A DNA stretch of 64,000 nucleotides from assembly GCA_023443515.1 (NCBI GenBank), contig JAEZUC010000094.1:10550-74549 (forward strand), read 5' to 3'. The DNA is from Bacillota bacterium. Lineage in GTDB: Bacteria > Bacillota > Clostridia > Acetivibrionales > DSM-1351. A model generated the notes under the pieces. That model had not been told where the DNA came from, searched no databases, and worked only from the letters and a program-made list of their open reading frames with translations. Of the stretch, positions 50,301 through 57,867 are shown piece by piece; within the stretch, counting starts at the first letter, position 1; each line of letters begins with the position of its first letter. Position numbers and translations under genes: made by a program.

Positions 50301-50322
50301 GATTAAGCAGTTTATTAACCAA
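44302..50322 (-). CDS. P4: hybrid subunit KS-DH-KR-ACP-C
   Basis: 2006 residues. A short 29-residue linker precedes the KS (Cys near 205 in DTACSSSL, EAHGTGT, NIGHL). The DH has the catalytic His near 688 in HKVGGNYMLV, where the final Pro of HxxxGxxxxP is Val, and an intact LHPPMLD. The KR has GGLGGIG near 1176 and Tyr in SDYAAAN. The ACP serine lies in DQGGDSIF near 1496. The C domain has HHIVTDWA near 1685, keeping the catalytic histidine and Asp while the following Gly is Trp. The protein stops right after the C domain in the tail MDEIDFEF, so its condensation partner is the first A-PCP of P5. The start is a TTG with GGGGG upstream. It should reduce and dehydrate one ketide before joining the first amino acid of P5. 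Confidence 0.94.
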   Translation of the reverse strand: MVNKLLNLNKNELFSLAENRILKENVSKKDIAIIGMSGRFGAAENLSQYWEYIKDGKDLITDLSKNRQNDCMHYANKFSNKKGNTQYLKGAFLNELDKFDNDFFNISPREASLMDPNQRLFLENAWEAIEDAGYCSKRIMGSKTGVYIGYSGSKPTYETLLWESEASLAPESLAGNVNSMLASRIAYILDLKGPCMLVDTACSSSLMAVHLACQAIRNGECHMALAGGIKTLLLPMKTDDSENVGIASSDGKARTFDDSSDGTGIGEGAAAVLLKPLEQALNDKDHIYAVIKGSAANNDGSSIGITAPNSLAQRDAIVKAWEDSGINPETLSYIEAHGTGTKLGDPIEIDGIKRAFKKYTDKKQFCAIGSVKSNIGHLDNMAGIAGLIKAVLCIQHGQIPPSLHFKRPNRKIVFEDSPVYVNDRLHEWETVGYPRRCGISSFGISGTNCHMILEESPDSKGKSEKPQSKLQVLTLSAKNENSLHSLLKNFDEYLKKNKEVLIEDICFTQNTGRMHYPLRMALILENRRDMEEKISSLADTQPKDIQEQGVFYGYHRIVRHSEGIKSEGYISETDKKELSKTAAERLQEFVTGVNYNRGILEELCILYTKGADIDWDCLYKSENKVSIPTYPFNRKRFWIDTKRQIKEAVQESHGDRYKLPGHRISDTINQEVYTAEISVGNQWLLREHKVGGNYMLVGTAYLELAMQTSKNYYPGKAVEIRELTLLTPLIVGEEDKVELHTVIMKEDGFLKFIIASKSKSAENGWIEHAQGRIYGTEKLSDKYDITEVLQRCTNERDIENKQKDAVVEVGKRWQCLTKAFSGTNEALGYLELGEEYKGDFDEFQLHPPMLDTALNFAGGQAEKDGFYFPFHFNSVKIYNPISSKIISHVRIINKYDRTIEYNITLVDENRRVLMEVDRYVTKKDAGQLLNKTDLLHSIEWVEYSDTAQDKAFDLVDGNKSTLFFSDKSRSYNEIINRLEAKGIKVIEVNTGEEYGVLGKDKYSVGYSQEDFYQLFSQESIKDINYIVYSPDSGLPDTSDIKILENKLENSVYNLFRLTKACMQKNTGKDIKIVILSTYVNSVTGNEECLNPENAALFGMAFVLKKEYPNLKIKCIDMDEGCEAESIIAEFQTVHKTRMIAFRNGRRYIEQLKRVKREQNPSNSVKIRENGVYIITGGLGGIGLEIAKHMASGTNLNVIMINRSEMPERSQWDTILETEKDLKLCNKIKSIMDIESLGSKVTYYNGDVSDMQSMKVIIEDVIKNYGKINGIIHSAGVAGNGLAITKDEKRIKEVMAAKVKGIWIIDSLTSNLNMDFLLLFSSAETLTTSAGQSDYAAANYYMDTYCYYRNKRNQPTFCINWAAWKETGMAKEHNADKDGVFIALSTANGVRAFDEVLKSGQPRVIAGQLNYNLLAGLKESLPVTLEAELSAVLDRSKKTRKSDTIVGITKQDTVDIKLTGKTTEQITKTEQAIGEIWASIFQSDEINVYDSFYDQGGDSIFAMKITNVISNTWGINISITDVMNNQSIYELGRYIDSEFAGTKQASLKSQPIGKADKSDYYPVSSSQKRLYILEQYGNIGTTYNIPVALMVEGSLDTQRVENSIGRIIQRHESLRTTFKEVNGNISQVVHEDYNPDFKYFEADEKEIETIIRDFVKPFNLNKGPLVKILLVKFPSDRYLLLMDFHHIVTDWASSDIIIKEFIDIYKDNELPEPGIQYKDYSVWQNQLFSTKEFLEQENYWLNIFSGDIPVLQLPVDKKEHDENIPDYTGKSISFKLGADLTERLNKFSQKQGVTLFMLLLASYNILLSKYTGQEDIVIGSPISGRIHTDVENTVGMFVNMLPMRNFPSGNKTFAGFLEEVRDNCLGAFENQDYPFEMMISRLEAQKNTKINSLFSITFALMTRREEGIDVDDFKMMPVDIPVTTSKFDLTIDAVKVDGDIAIDFRYRTALFRTDSMDNFIKYYKELLEIVIEKPEIKIEDIDFLEGLEDGTSLTQKASIMDEIDFEF

Positions 50323-50337
50323 GTCAATGCCCCCAAA

Positions 50338-50916
50338 TTAATATTTGTTTACATTCAGCTCCTCAAGTATTTTTTCCAGGACTACCGTGTGTGCTGAAAA
50401 CAATTTTTCCATACTAGCCATACTGAGTCTTGCATAATCGTATGTATAAATCAGCTTTATACTGTCAGCTTCCTCTGTCATTTTAACGTGAATGTCATAG
50501 GGATCTTTCATTTCATTGGGAAGGTCGCTGTTTATGCAGAATAACGGCAGTACGGAATTATGTTGTTTCCCGGTTATATTTATCCTCTCTACGGAACAAA
50601 TATTTTCTTTCTGCGGATAAATACGCTGTTGTCCGATTAATTCAACAAATTTCACAAGACTATCCGCTTGTGATAAGTCCGTGGTTATCAGGCAAATAGC
50701 ATTTCCCCATTCACCTTTTGCATGAAGTGTTAATTGATTTACCCCTGTTATTTCGCAAAGAAGGTATATAAATGCTCCCATTACTACGTCAGTTGGTTTT
50801 AAATGATTTTTTGCTGAAATAGCTGTTAATGCGCTGTATGTTTCACTTTTAAGTACATATTTAAATATCTTTTCTTCAATATCCTCATTTTCTTTGATAA
50901 AGTATTCTTCCGGCAG
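50338..50916 (-). other. Half-condensation tail of P3 (last 192 residues)
   Basis: Starting at LPEEYF, this 192-residue segment follows the terminal PCP and resembles the C-terminal lobe of condensation domains (MGAFIYLLCEITG matches the AYNILLSKYTG helix). It has no HHxxxDG and no A domain after it. The next subunit, P4, begins with a KS. It is equivalent in place and length to the tails of P1 and P5. Confidence 0.68.
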
Positions 50917-53900
50917 AATAACCCCGGAGGCTTCAACCGCATTTGCAAATTCAGGTGCATCCTTTTCTGATGATATTAATTTAGCCAGCTTTGCGATTGT
51001 AGGAAAAGCAAAAATATCGGAGACGGTTAATTTGCCCGGATAAAGTTCTTCAATCCGAGAATACATCTCCATAAGGCGGATAGAATTTCCTCCTATATCA
51101 AAAAAGTTCTGATTTATACCTGCTATCTCTTTACCGAGAACCTCCTCCCACACTTTTACAAAATCTTCTTCAATGTCGTTTTTCGGTGCCTCACACAAAT
51201 CACTTAGTTCAATTTTCATATCAGGCTCCGGCAACATTTTCCTGTCAATCTTGCCGTTAGGTGTTTTAGGGAGTGAATCCATTCTGATAAAGTACTGAGG
51301 TACCATATAATCAGGTAACCTTATCGAGAGATACTCTTCCAGTTCCTTATTCTCAATATTTGCATTCAATACTGTATAAGCACACAAGGCCTTCTGTCCA
51401 TCAACATCATTAACTGTCACTACAGCCTCAATGACATTGGTATGCTTTTGCAAATGATGCTCGATTTCTCCGATTTCAATTCTGTAGCCTCTTATTTTAA
51501 CCTGTTGATCTATTCTTCCAATAAACTCAATATTTCCATCGGGCAGCCACCTTGCCATATCCCCAGTCCTGTACATGGTTTCACCGGGTATAAAGGGATT
51601 ATCAATAAACTTTTCAGCTGTCAGCTTGTCTGCGTTAAAATAACCCCTTGCCAAACCGTGTCCCGATACGCACAATTCACCGGGTACACCTATAGGCTGC
51701 AATCTATTATTCCTGTCCAGAATATAACACTTGGTATTGTTGATTGGTTTACCAATCAACACCTCCGTCCTGTCCTTGTCAAATTCATAAAATGATGTAC
51801 AGACACTGTTTTCTGTTGGACCATATTCATTTACCAGCCTTACATTTTCCAGTTTTTCAAAATGTTTATTGACTAAGCTGCCGGTGAAGCTTTCACCTGC
51901 AATAGTGATAATTCTTACATTCTTCATACTGTCTGAAACCTCATCCAGTAAGACCCTGTAAAAACTTGGTACAACCAGTAAATTTGTAATTTTATGCTTT
52001 ATGAATATTTCTCTCAGCCGAGGAAGGTCAAATCTGTCCTCTTGGTTTATTAATACAAGTCTGGCTCCTGAGATAAGCGCTGTAAAAATATCTTCAACAG
52101 AGCTGTCAAATGAAAATGACGGTATTTGAAGTACTGCATCATTATGATTGAAACCGTAATATTTTCGTCTCCATTCAAGTGTGTTGACAATTGACTTATG
52201 CTCAATCATTACGCCTTTTGCATTTCCTGTGGAACCCGAAGTATATATTATATAAGCCAGATTGTCAGGCGACTGCTTTATATCGGGCTCATCAGATTCA
52301 AGGCCTTCAATTTCCTCATTTTCCATACAGATAGTATTGTATCCTTTGTCAACTCTTTCGGCTAATTCATATGAAGTGAGTAATAAGTCTGTGTTGCTGT
52401 CATTTAGCATATACTGTATTCTGTGACTTGGGTACTCAGGGTCTATAGGCAGATATGCCGCCCCGGCCTTTAGTATACCTATGGCTCCGGCAATCATGTC
52501 TATGGAACGCTCAACCATAATACCCACTACACTGCCGGGTTTTATTCCTCTGCTCTGCAAAAAGCCCGCTATTCTGTTTGCTTTTGCATTTAATTCACAA
52601 TAGGAAAGCTCAGTCTGTTCATGAACTACCGCTATATTGTCCGGAGTACGTCTTACCTGTTCATTAAAAAGCTCCACAAGGGTTTTATCAGCAGGAAGCT
52701 CGGTTTCGGTGGAATTAAATTCATAAAGTATCCTACGCTTTTCACTGTCAGTTAATATTCCTATGTCTGCTATAGTCTTGCTCGCATCCTTTATAATCTG
52801 CCTGAGTATGTTCATATAGTGGGTTATCATTCTTTGAGCAGTATCCTGTTTGAAAAGCTTTGTACTGTATTCAAGGTAACACGGTATGGTTTCGTCTCCG
52901 TCACCTATCTCCAGCGAAAAATCAAATTTAGACATATTGTACCTGAAGTGGTAATGGTTAAATTCCAAATTGTCTATAGCTATGTCGGGCAACCCCATAT
53001 TTTGTACTATAAACATAGTATCAAACAGAGGATTCCTGCTTGCATCCCTTTTTATTCCAAGGTCATTTACAAGGTCATCAAATTGGTAATCCTGATTTTT
53101 AAATGCATCCAAAACATTTATTCTTACGCTTTCAAGAAAATCCGTAAATTTCATTTCATATTTTGGATAATTCCTTAGTGCAACGGTATTTACAAACATA
53201 CCTATCATGGACTCCACTTCAGGCTGTTCGCGTCCCGCTACCGGAGAACCCACAACGATATCCTCCTGACCGGTATATTTTAAAAGCAGGATATTGTAAG
53301 CTGCAAGAAGTATCATAAATAGTGTAGTATTGGTTCCGGCAGAAAGTTCTCTTAGTCCGCTTACAAGTTCAAAATCTAAGTTAAACCCTATTCTGTTGCC
53401 GTCAAAGGTTTTCCTGTGTGGCCTTGAATAGTCAGTCGGCATACCAAGTACCGGTATTTCTCCTACAAAGGCACCAAGCCAGTATTCCCTCTGCTTTTTT
53501 ATATACTCTGAGTCAAGCATGTCGTTCTGCCATTGTGCAAAGTCCTTGTAATTCAGAGTTATTTTGTCCAGTTTTTTACCCTTGTACAGGTCAACGAATT
53601 CCTTTACAATAACGCCCATGGATATTCCGTCTGAAATAATGTGATGTATATCAAACATTAATATATGATTTTCCTGAGCCAGCTTTACAAGCTTTATTCT
53701 TAGCAGTGGAGCTTCTTTTAGATTAAATGGACGAATAAAATCTTTTATAAGAGCTTCCACTTGGTCATCAGTTGCTTCCTCATAATCAATTGTAAAACCA
53801 ATGTCCTGGTGTACTCTTTGAACCGCCGTACCTTTTATACTTTCAAAGGATGTCCTTAGTATTTCATGTCGGTTGACAATCTCAGAAAATACCTCCTTGA

Positions 53901-56900
53901 GCTTTGCGGGACAAATATCACCTTTTACCGACATTATCGCCGGAATATTGTAGCTCAGTCCTGAATTATCCAGTTTATCAAGTATAAACAACCTCTTTTG
54001 AGCAGAAGATACCGGGTAATACTCTTTTTCTTCTGCAGGTCTGATAGATACAACTTTATTTAAGGCATCTGTCTCTGCCTCGCTACTTTCTTCCAAAAGC
54101 CTTACAAAGTCTGTAAAACCGGGGTTTCTCAATAAATCTGACACAACTATTTTCAGGCCCATCAGCTTATTTATGCTATTTACGGCTTTCATTGCTATTA
54201 TAGAATCTCCGCCAAGCTCAAAGAAATTATCACTTGTGCATATTCTGTCATACCCTAATATACCGCCCCATATATTGGCAACTCGTTTTTCCGTTTCAGA
54301 GTAGATTTCATTTTCCCTGCCTGACAATATTATTTCGTTTTGCGATACCACAGTGTCAAAATCGGATTGAGCTTTCTTTGCTTTATTGTCCTGAAGGATT
54401 TCATCTGACAGCATTATTGCATTTGCACCAAATTTACTGTGAATCTCATTGTCATAGTCAATTTCACCAATCATTACACGGGACATTTTTCTGTTTATGA
54501 CCAATCCGAATGCATTAACCGCCAGCCTTGTAGGAAGAACCTTTGAACCTTCCGTATCTATCTCCATATTTATAATCATGCCTACATCCTTCCAGCCTGT
54601 CCAGTTGATTGTAAGTGTCTTTCCTCTGTCACCCCTGTACCATGTGTACGAATCGAGATAGCTGTTGGCAGCGGTATAGTCACCTTCACCCGGAGCACCG
54701 AAAATAGAAACCGCTGATGAAAACATTATGAAAAAATCCGGCTTATCCTCAATTGTCAGCCTGTCCAGTAGCCATGTACCCTTTATCTTTGGTGCAAGCA
54801 CCTTTCTGAAAACCTTTTCATCCTTTCTTATAATAAACCCGTCACCTGCTATACCTGCACTATGTATAACACCGTTTATTCTGCCATACTCTGCTCGTAT
54901 ACGGCTGATTACAGTTTTCATTTCAAATTCATCAGAAACATCGGCACTATAGTAATCCACCGTTGCACCGAGTTTTTCTATCTCAAAGATTCCTTCAAGC
55001 TTGCTACACAGCTTTTTATCCTGTCCTCTCTCTATTATATCCTGCCATAAATGACGTTCCGGCAGTTTTGAAACACCTATGAGAACTATATTTATCTTTT
55101 TGAGTGCGGAAAGGTATTTTGCTATTTCAAGTCCAATTCCTCCTGTTCCGCCAGTTATAACATATGCTCCGTTTTCAACAAGCTTGATATCTTCCTTGTC
55201 ATATTCGGACAACTTGATTTTTTTGAATTTCTCAATATATCTTTCGCCATTTCTATAAGCAACCTGATAGCTTTGGTACTTACAACTTATTTCATTCAGT
55301 ACGGTTTCAATATTTGTCCTTTCATCAATATCTATGGCTCTGCACTTCAAATGCCCGTATTCCTGCCCCATTACCTTGCCAAGTCCGAACAGAGAAGCGT
55401 TTTCAGGCTTAATACAATCTTCCTCACCTGTTACTCTTGTTATATAATCTGAAATAAGCACTAAATCAATTTCATTCTTTATATCGTTATCAATCAAAGA
55501 CCGGCATAAGTGGAACAAACTCATTACACCATTCTCAACTGCTTCTTCCAATTCATAAATACTATCTGCCGAACTGGTGCTTTTCAAAGACAACATATGA
55601 ATTATTTTAGAGATATGTTTGCCTTTTAAGTCGTGGAACAGTTTATCATAATCCGCTCTGCTGCCATTTATTATATAGGATGTATGGCTTAATCTCTCAT
55701 AGTTTTTCCCTGATACTATTTCAATCACATATTTATATTTTTCTTTGAGCTTTTCTGTAAAATCATCTGTAAATTCATACTGATTTTTCAATATCAGAAT
55801 ATATCCGTCCTGTGAACACCAATTACCGGGAACGGTGTCTGAGGGCACCCATTCGGTTCCGAAATACAAGTGATTAAAGCCTACGTCTCCTGAGGATGTA
55901 TTACGTATGGTTTTATTACTTTCAACCCAGCACCTTTCACGTTCAAACTGATATACCGGAAGCGATTGTCTGAAATATTTGCCCGAACTGTACAGCCTGC
56001 TCCAATCAATACTTGCACCTGTCACATACAGTTTGCACAGCTCCTCCAGCTGCTCTCTGCTCTTATTTTCCATATAACCGTTGAGAATACATTCGGCCTT
56101 TTCAAAAATCTGTGTTTTTAACGACTCCCCGCTTTCTCCATCCAGTATATATAGAACTCTGTTACCCTCATCTTTAAAATTTGCATAGTGACAGCATACA
56201 GCTTCGCCATCTACGCAATTTATTCTGAAATCATTTATGTCAAGACCACTTATCTTTTTAATAAAATCTGCACTATCCTCTGCCAGAAATGCGATTCTAT
56301 AGTTATAATGCGCTCTTCCGGTACTTGCCGTAAAGCATACATCACCCAGATTTGGTATTGATTCTCTACTAACATAATCCTTGTATTTCTTTACAAGCTG
56401 TTTAAGTGAATTTTCACTTTTTGCGCTTAGTGTAAAAATAAAAGGGCCAGTATTTGCAGACGTTTCAGTATCCTTCCTGACTGCCTCCTCCAATACCACA
56501 TGACAATTGGTTCCGCTTAATCCAAAGGAGCTTACCCCGCACCGCCTTGCAACTCCTTCTGTTGTCCAATCCTCCAGCCTGTTACTAAGATATACAGGTG
56601 AATCAACAAAATCTATTTCCCTGTTTGGAAAGACCAGATTTATCATGGGAGGCAGTTCGCCATTTTTCAAGGCAAGCACTGCCTTTATCAATCCTGCAAT
56701 ACCGGAAGTTCCTCCAAGATGACCAATATTGGTCTTTACAGATCCCAATGCACAAAACTGCCTTTTAGAAGTATATCTTGAAAACGCCCTCTTAATTGCT
56801 TCGATTTCTATAGTGTCTCCAAGTTTTGTTCCTGAACCATGCGCTTCAATATATGAAATGGTCTCGGGATTAATGCCCGCTTCCTTCCAAGCATTCACTA

Positions 56901-57867
56901 TAACATCAGCCTGTGACAGCATATTTGGTGCTGTCAGTCCTGCCGAGCTTCCATCCTGATTTATGGCACTGCCTTTTATGACTGCATAGATATTATCATT
57001 GTCTGCAATAGCCTTTTCCAAGGGCTTCAACAGTATAGCTGCGACACCTTCCCCCCAGCTGGTACCTGTAGAATTGTCATCAAATGATCTGGTTCTGAAG
57101 TCACCGGCTTCAATTCCAACGCTTAATACTCCCTTTACAGGTATTATATTTAAGGTGACACCTCCCGCAATAGCATAGTCACATTCACCATTCTGAATTG
57201 ATTTACATGCATTATGCACCGCTACAAGAGACGAAGAACACGCTGTATCTATAAGCATACTCGGACCTTTCAAGTCCATCAGGTATGCAAGTCTGCTTGC
57301 AATTATGGATGAAATGTTGCCAGCAAAGGCCAATGACTGGAGCACCGGATCAGTTTTTAAAACATATTGACCATACCAGGGAGCATCGCCATATCCTACG
57401 AAAATGCCCGTTTTACTGCCAGACAGTTTATTCCCACCATAACCTGCGTCCTCAACAGCTCTCCATGCAGTCTCCAGAAAGAGCCTCTGCTCAGGGCTCA
57501 TATATCTGGCTTCATTAGGAGAGATATGGAAGAAGCTGTAATCGAATTTATCAATATCCCTTACATATCCTCCCTCAGGATATTCAAAATCAGGATTGAC
57601 CGAGCTTGTAAAGTGCAGCATAAAATCCTCAATGTCTCTTTTTCGTTCCTCAGACATTTTTTTTATGCTGTCGGTGCAGTTTATAATGTTACTCCAATAC
57701 TCTCCTGCTGTTTCAGCATCCGGAAATTTTATTGACATACCAATAATTGCAATTCCGTCATTTTGCTTTTTATTGGTTTTGAGAAGCTTCAATAATTCCG
57801 CCCCTACTTGCTTGTCAATTTTCCCGGATACGCTGTTTTCAAAAATGATTTGTGCGATTTTATCCAT
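50338..57867 (-). CDS. P3: hybrid subunit KS-KR-ACP-C-A-PCP-halfC
   Basis: 2509 residues. Residues 1-38 form a helical docking segment (ENSVSGKIDKQVGAELLKLL). The KS (Cys near 210, EAHGSGT, NIGHL) is followed directly by a KR (GGTGGIG near 908, Tyr in GDYTAAN) without a DH, so a hydroxyl should remain. The ACP serine is in LGGDSII near 1218. The C domain has HHIISDG near 1409. The A domain has specificity residues DSELTAEVCK: the second half resembles Tyr-type codes, but I cannot assign a substrate. The PCP serine is in IGGNSIR near 2257. Residues 2318-2509 are a half-condensation tail starting at LPEEYF. The gene overlaps the P2 gene by eight bases, and GGAGG stands six bases before the ATG. 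Confidence 0.95.
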   Translation of the reverse strand: MDKIAQIIFENSVSGKIDKQVGAELLKLLKTNKKQNDGIAIIGMSIKFPDAETAGEYWSNIINCTDSIKKMSEERKRDIEDFMLHFTSSVNPDFEYPEGGYVRDIDKFDYSFFHISPNEARYMSPEQRLFLETAWRAVEDAGYGGNKLSGSKTGIFVGYGDAPWYGQYVLKTDPVLQSLAFAGNISSIIASRLAYLMDLKGPSMLIDTACSSSLVAVHNACKSIQNGECDYAIAGGVTLNIIPVKGVLSVGIEAGDFRTRSFDDNSTGTSWGEGVAAILLKPLEKAIADNDNIYAVIKGSAINQDGSSAGLTAPNMLSQADVIVNAWKEAGINPETISYIEAHGSGTKLGDTIEIEAIKRAFSRYTSKRQFCALGSVKTNIGHLGGTSGIAGLIKAVLALKNGELPPMINLVFPNREIDFVDSPVYLSNRLEDWTTEGVARRCGVSSFGLSGTNCHVVLEEAVRKDTETSANTGPFIFTLSAKSENSLKQLVKKYKDYVSRESIPNLGDVCFTASTGRAHYNYRIAFLAEDSADFIKKISGLDINDFRINCVDGEAVCCHYANFKDEGNRVLYILDGESGESLKTQIFEKAECILNGYMENKSREQLEELCKLYVTGASIDWSRLYSSGKYFRQSLPVYQFERERCWVESNKTIRNTSSGDVGFNHLYFGTEWVPSDTVPGNWCSQDGYILILKNQYEFTDDFTEKLKEKYKYVIEIVSGKNYERLSHTSYIINGSRADYDKLFHDLKGKHISKIIHMLSLKSTSSADSIYELEEAVENGVMSLFHLCRSLIDNDIKNEIDLVLISDYITRVTGEEDCIKPENASLFGLGKVMGQEYGHLKCRAIDIDERTNIETVLNEISCKYQSYQVAYRNGERYIEKFKKIKLSEYDKEDIKLVENGAYVITGGTGGIGLEIAKYLSALKKINIVLIGVSKLPERHLWQDIIERGQDKKLCSKLEGIFEIEKLGATVDYYSADVSDEFEMKTVISRIRAEYGRINGVIHSAGIAGDGFIIRKDEKVFRKVLAPKIKGTWLLDRLTIEDKPDFFIMFSSAVSIFGAPGEGDYTAANSYLDSYTWYRGDRGKTLTINWTGWKDVGMIINMEIDTEGSKVLPTRLAVNAFGLVINRKMSRVMIGEIDYDNEIHSKFGANAIMLSDEILQDNKAKKAQSDFDTVVSQNEIILSGRENEIYSETEKRVANIWGGILGYDRICTSDNFFELGGDSIIAMKAVNSINKLMGLKIVVSDLLRNPGFTDFVRLLEESSEAETDALNKVVSIRPAEEKEYYPVSSAQKRLFILDKLDNSGLSYNIPAIMSVKGDICPAKLKEVFSEIVNRHEILRTSFESIKGTAVQRVHQDIGFTIDYEEATDDQVEALIKDFIRPFNLKEAPLLRIKLVKLAQENHILMFDIHHIISDGISMGVIVKEFVDLYKGKKLDKITLNYKDFAQWQNDMLDSEYIKKQREYWLGAFVGEIPVLGMPTDYSRPHRKTFDGNRIGFNLDFELVSGLRELSAGTNTTLFMILLAAYNILLLKYTGQEDIVVGSPVAGREQPEVESMIGMFVNTVALRNYPKYEMKFTDFLESVRINVLDAFKNQDYQFDDLVNDLGIKRDASRNPLFDTMFIVQNMGLPDIAIDNLEFNHYHFRYNMSKFDFSLEIGDGDETIPCYLEYSTKLFKQDTAQRMITHYMNILRQIIKDASKTIADIGILTDSEKRRILYEFNSTETELPADKTLVELFNEQVRRTPDNIAVVHEQTELSYCELNAKANRIAGFLQSRGIKPGSVVGIMVERSIDMIAGAIGILKAGAAYLPIDPEYPSHRIQYMLNDSNTDLLLTSYELAERVDKGYNTICMENEEIEGLESDEPDIKQSPDNLAYIIYTSGSTGNAKGVMIEHKSIVNTLEWRRKYYGFNHNDAVLQIPSFSFDSSVEDIFTALISGARLVLINQEDRFDLPRLREIFIKHKITNLLVVPSFYRVLLDEVSDSMKNVRIITIAGESFTGSLVNKHFEKLENVRLVNEYGPTENSVCTSFYEFDKDRTEVLIGKPINNTKCYILDRNNRLQPIGVPGELCVSGHGLARGYFNADKLTAEKFIDNPFIPGETMYRTGDMARWLPDGNIEFIGRIDQQVKIRGYRIEIGEIEHHLQKHTNVIEAVVTVNDVDGQKALCAYTVLNANIENKELEEYLSIRLPDYMVPQYFIRMDSLPKTPNGKIDRKMLPEPDMKIELSDLCEAPKNDIEEDFVKVWEEVLGKEIAGINQNFFDIGGNSIRLMEMYSRIEELYPGKLTVSDIFAFPTIAKLAKLISSEKDAPEFANAVEASGVILPEEYFIKENEDIEEKIFKYVLKSETYSALTAISAKNHLKPTDVVMGAFIYLLCEITGVNQLTLHAKGEWGNAICLITTDLSQADSLVKFVELIGQQRIYPQKENICSVERINITGKQHNSVLPLFCINSDLPNEMKDPYDIHVKMTEEADSIKLIYTYDYARLSMASMEKLFSAHTVVLEKILEELNVNKY

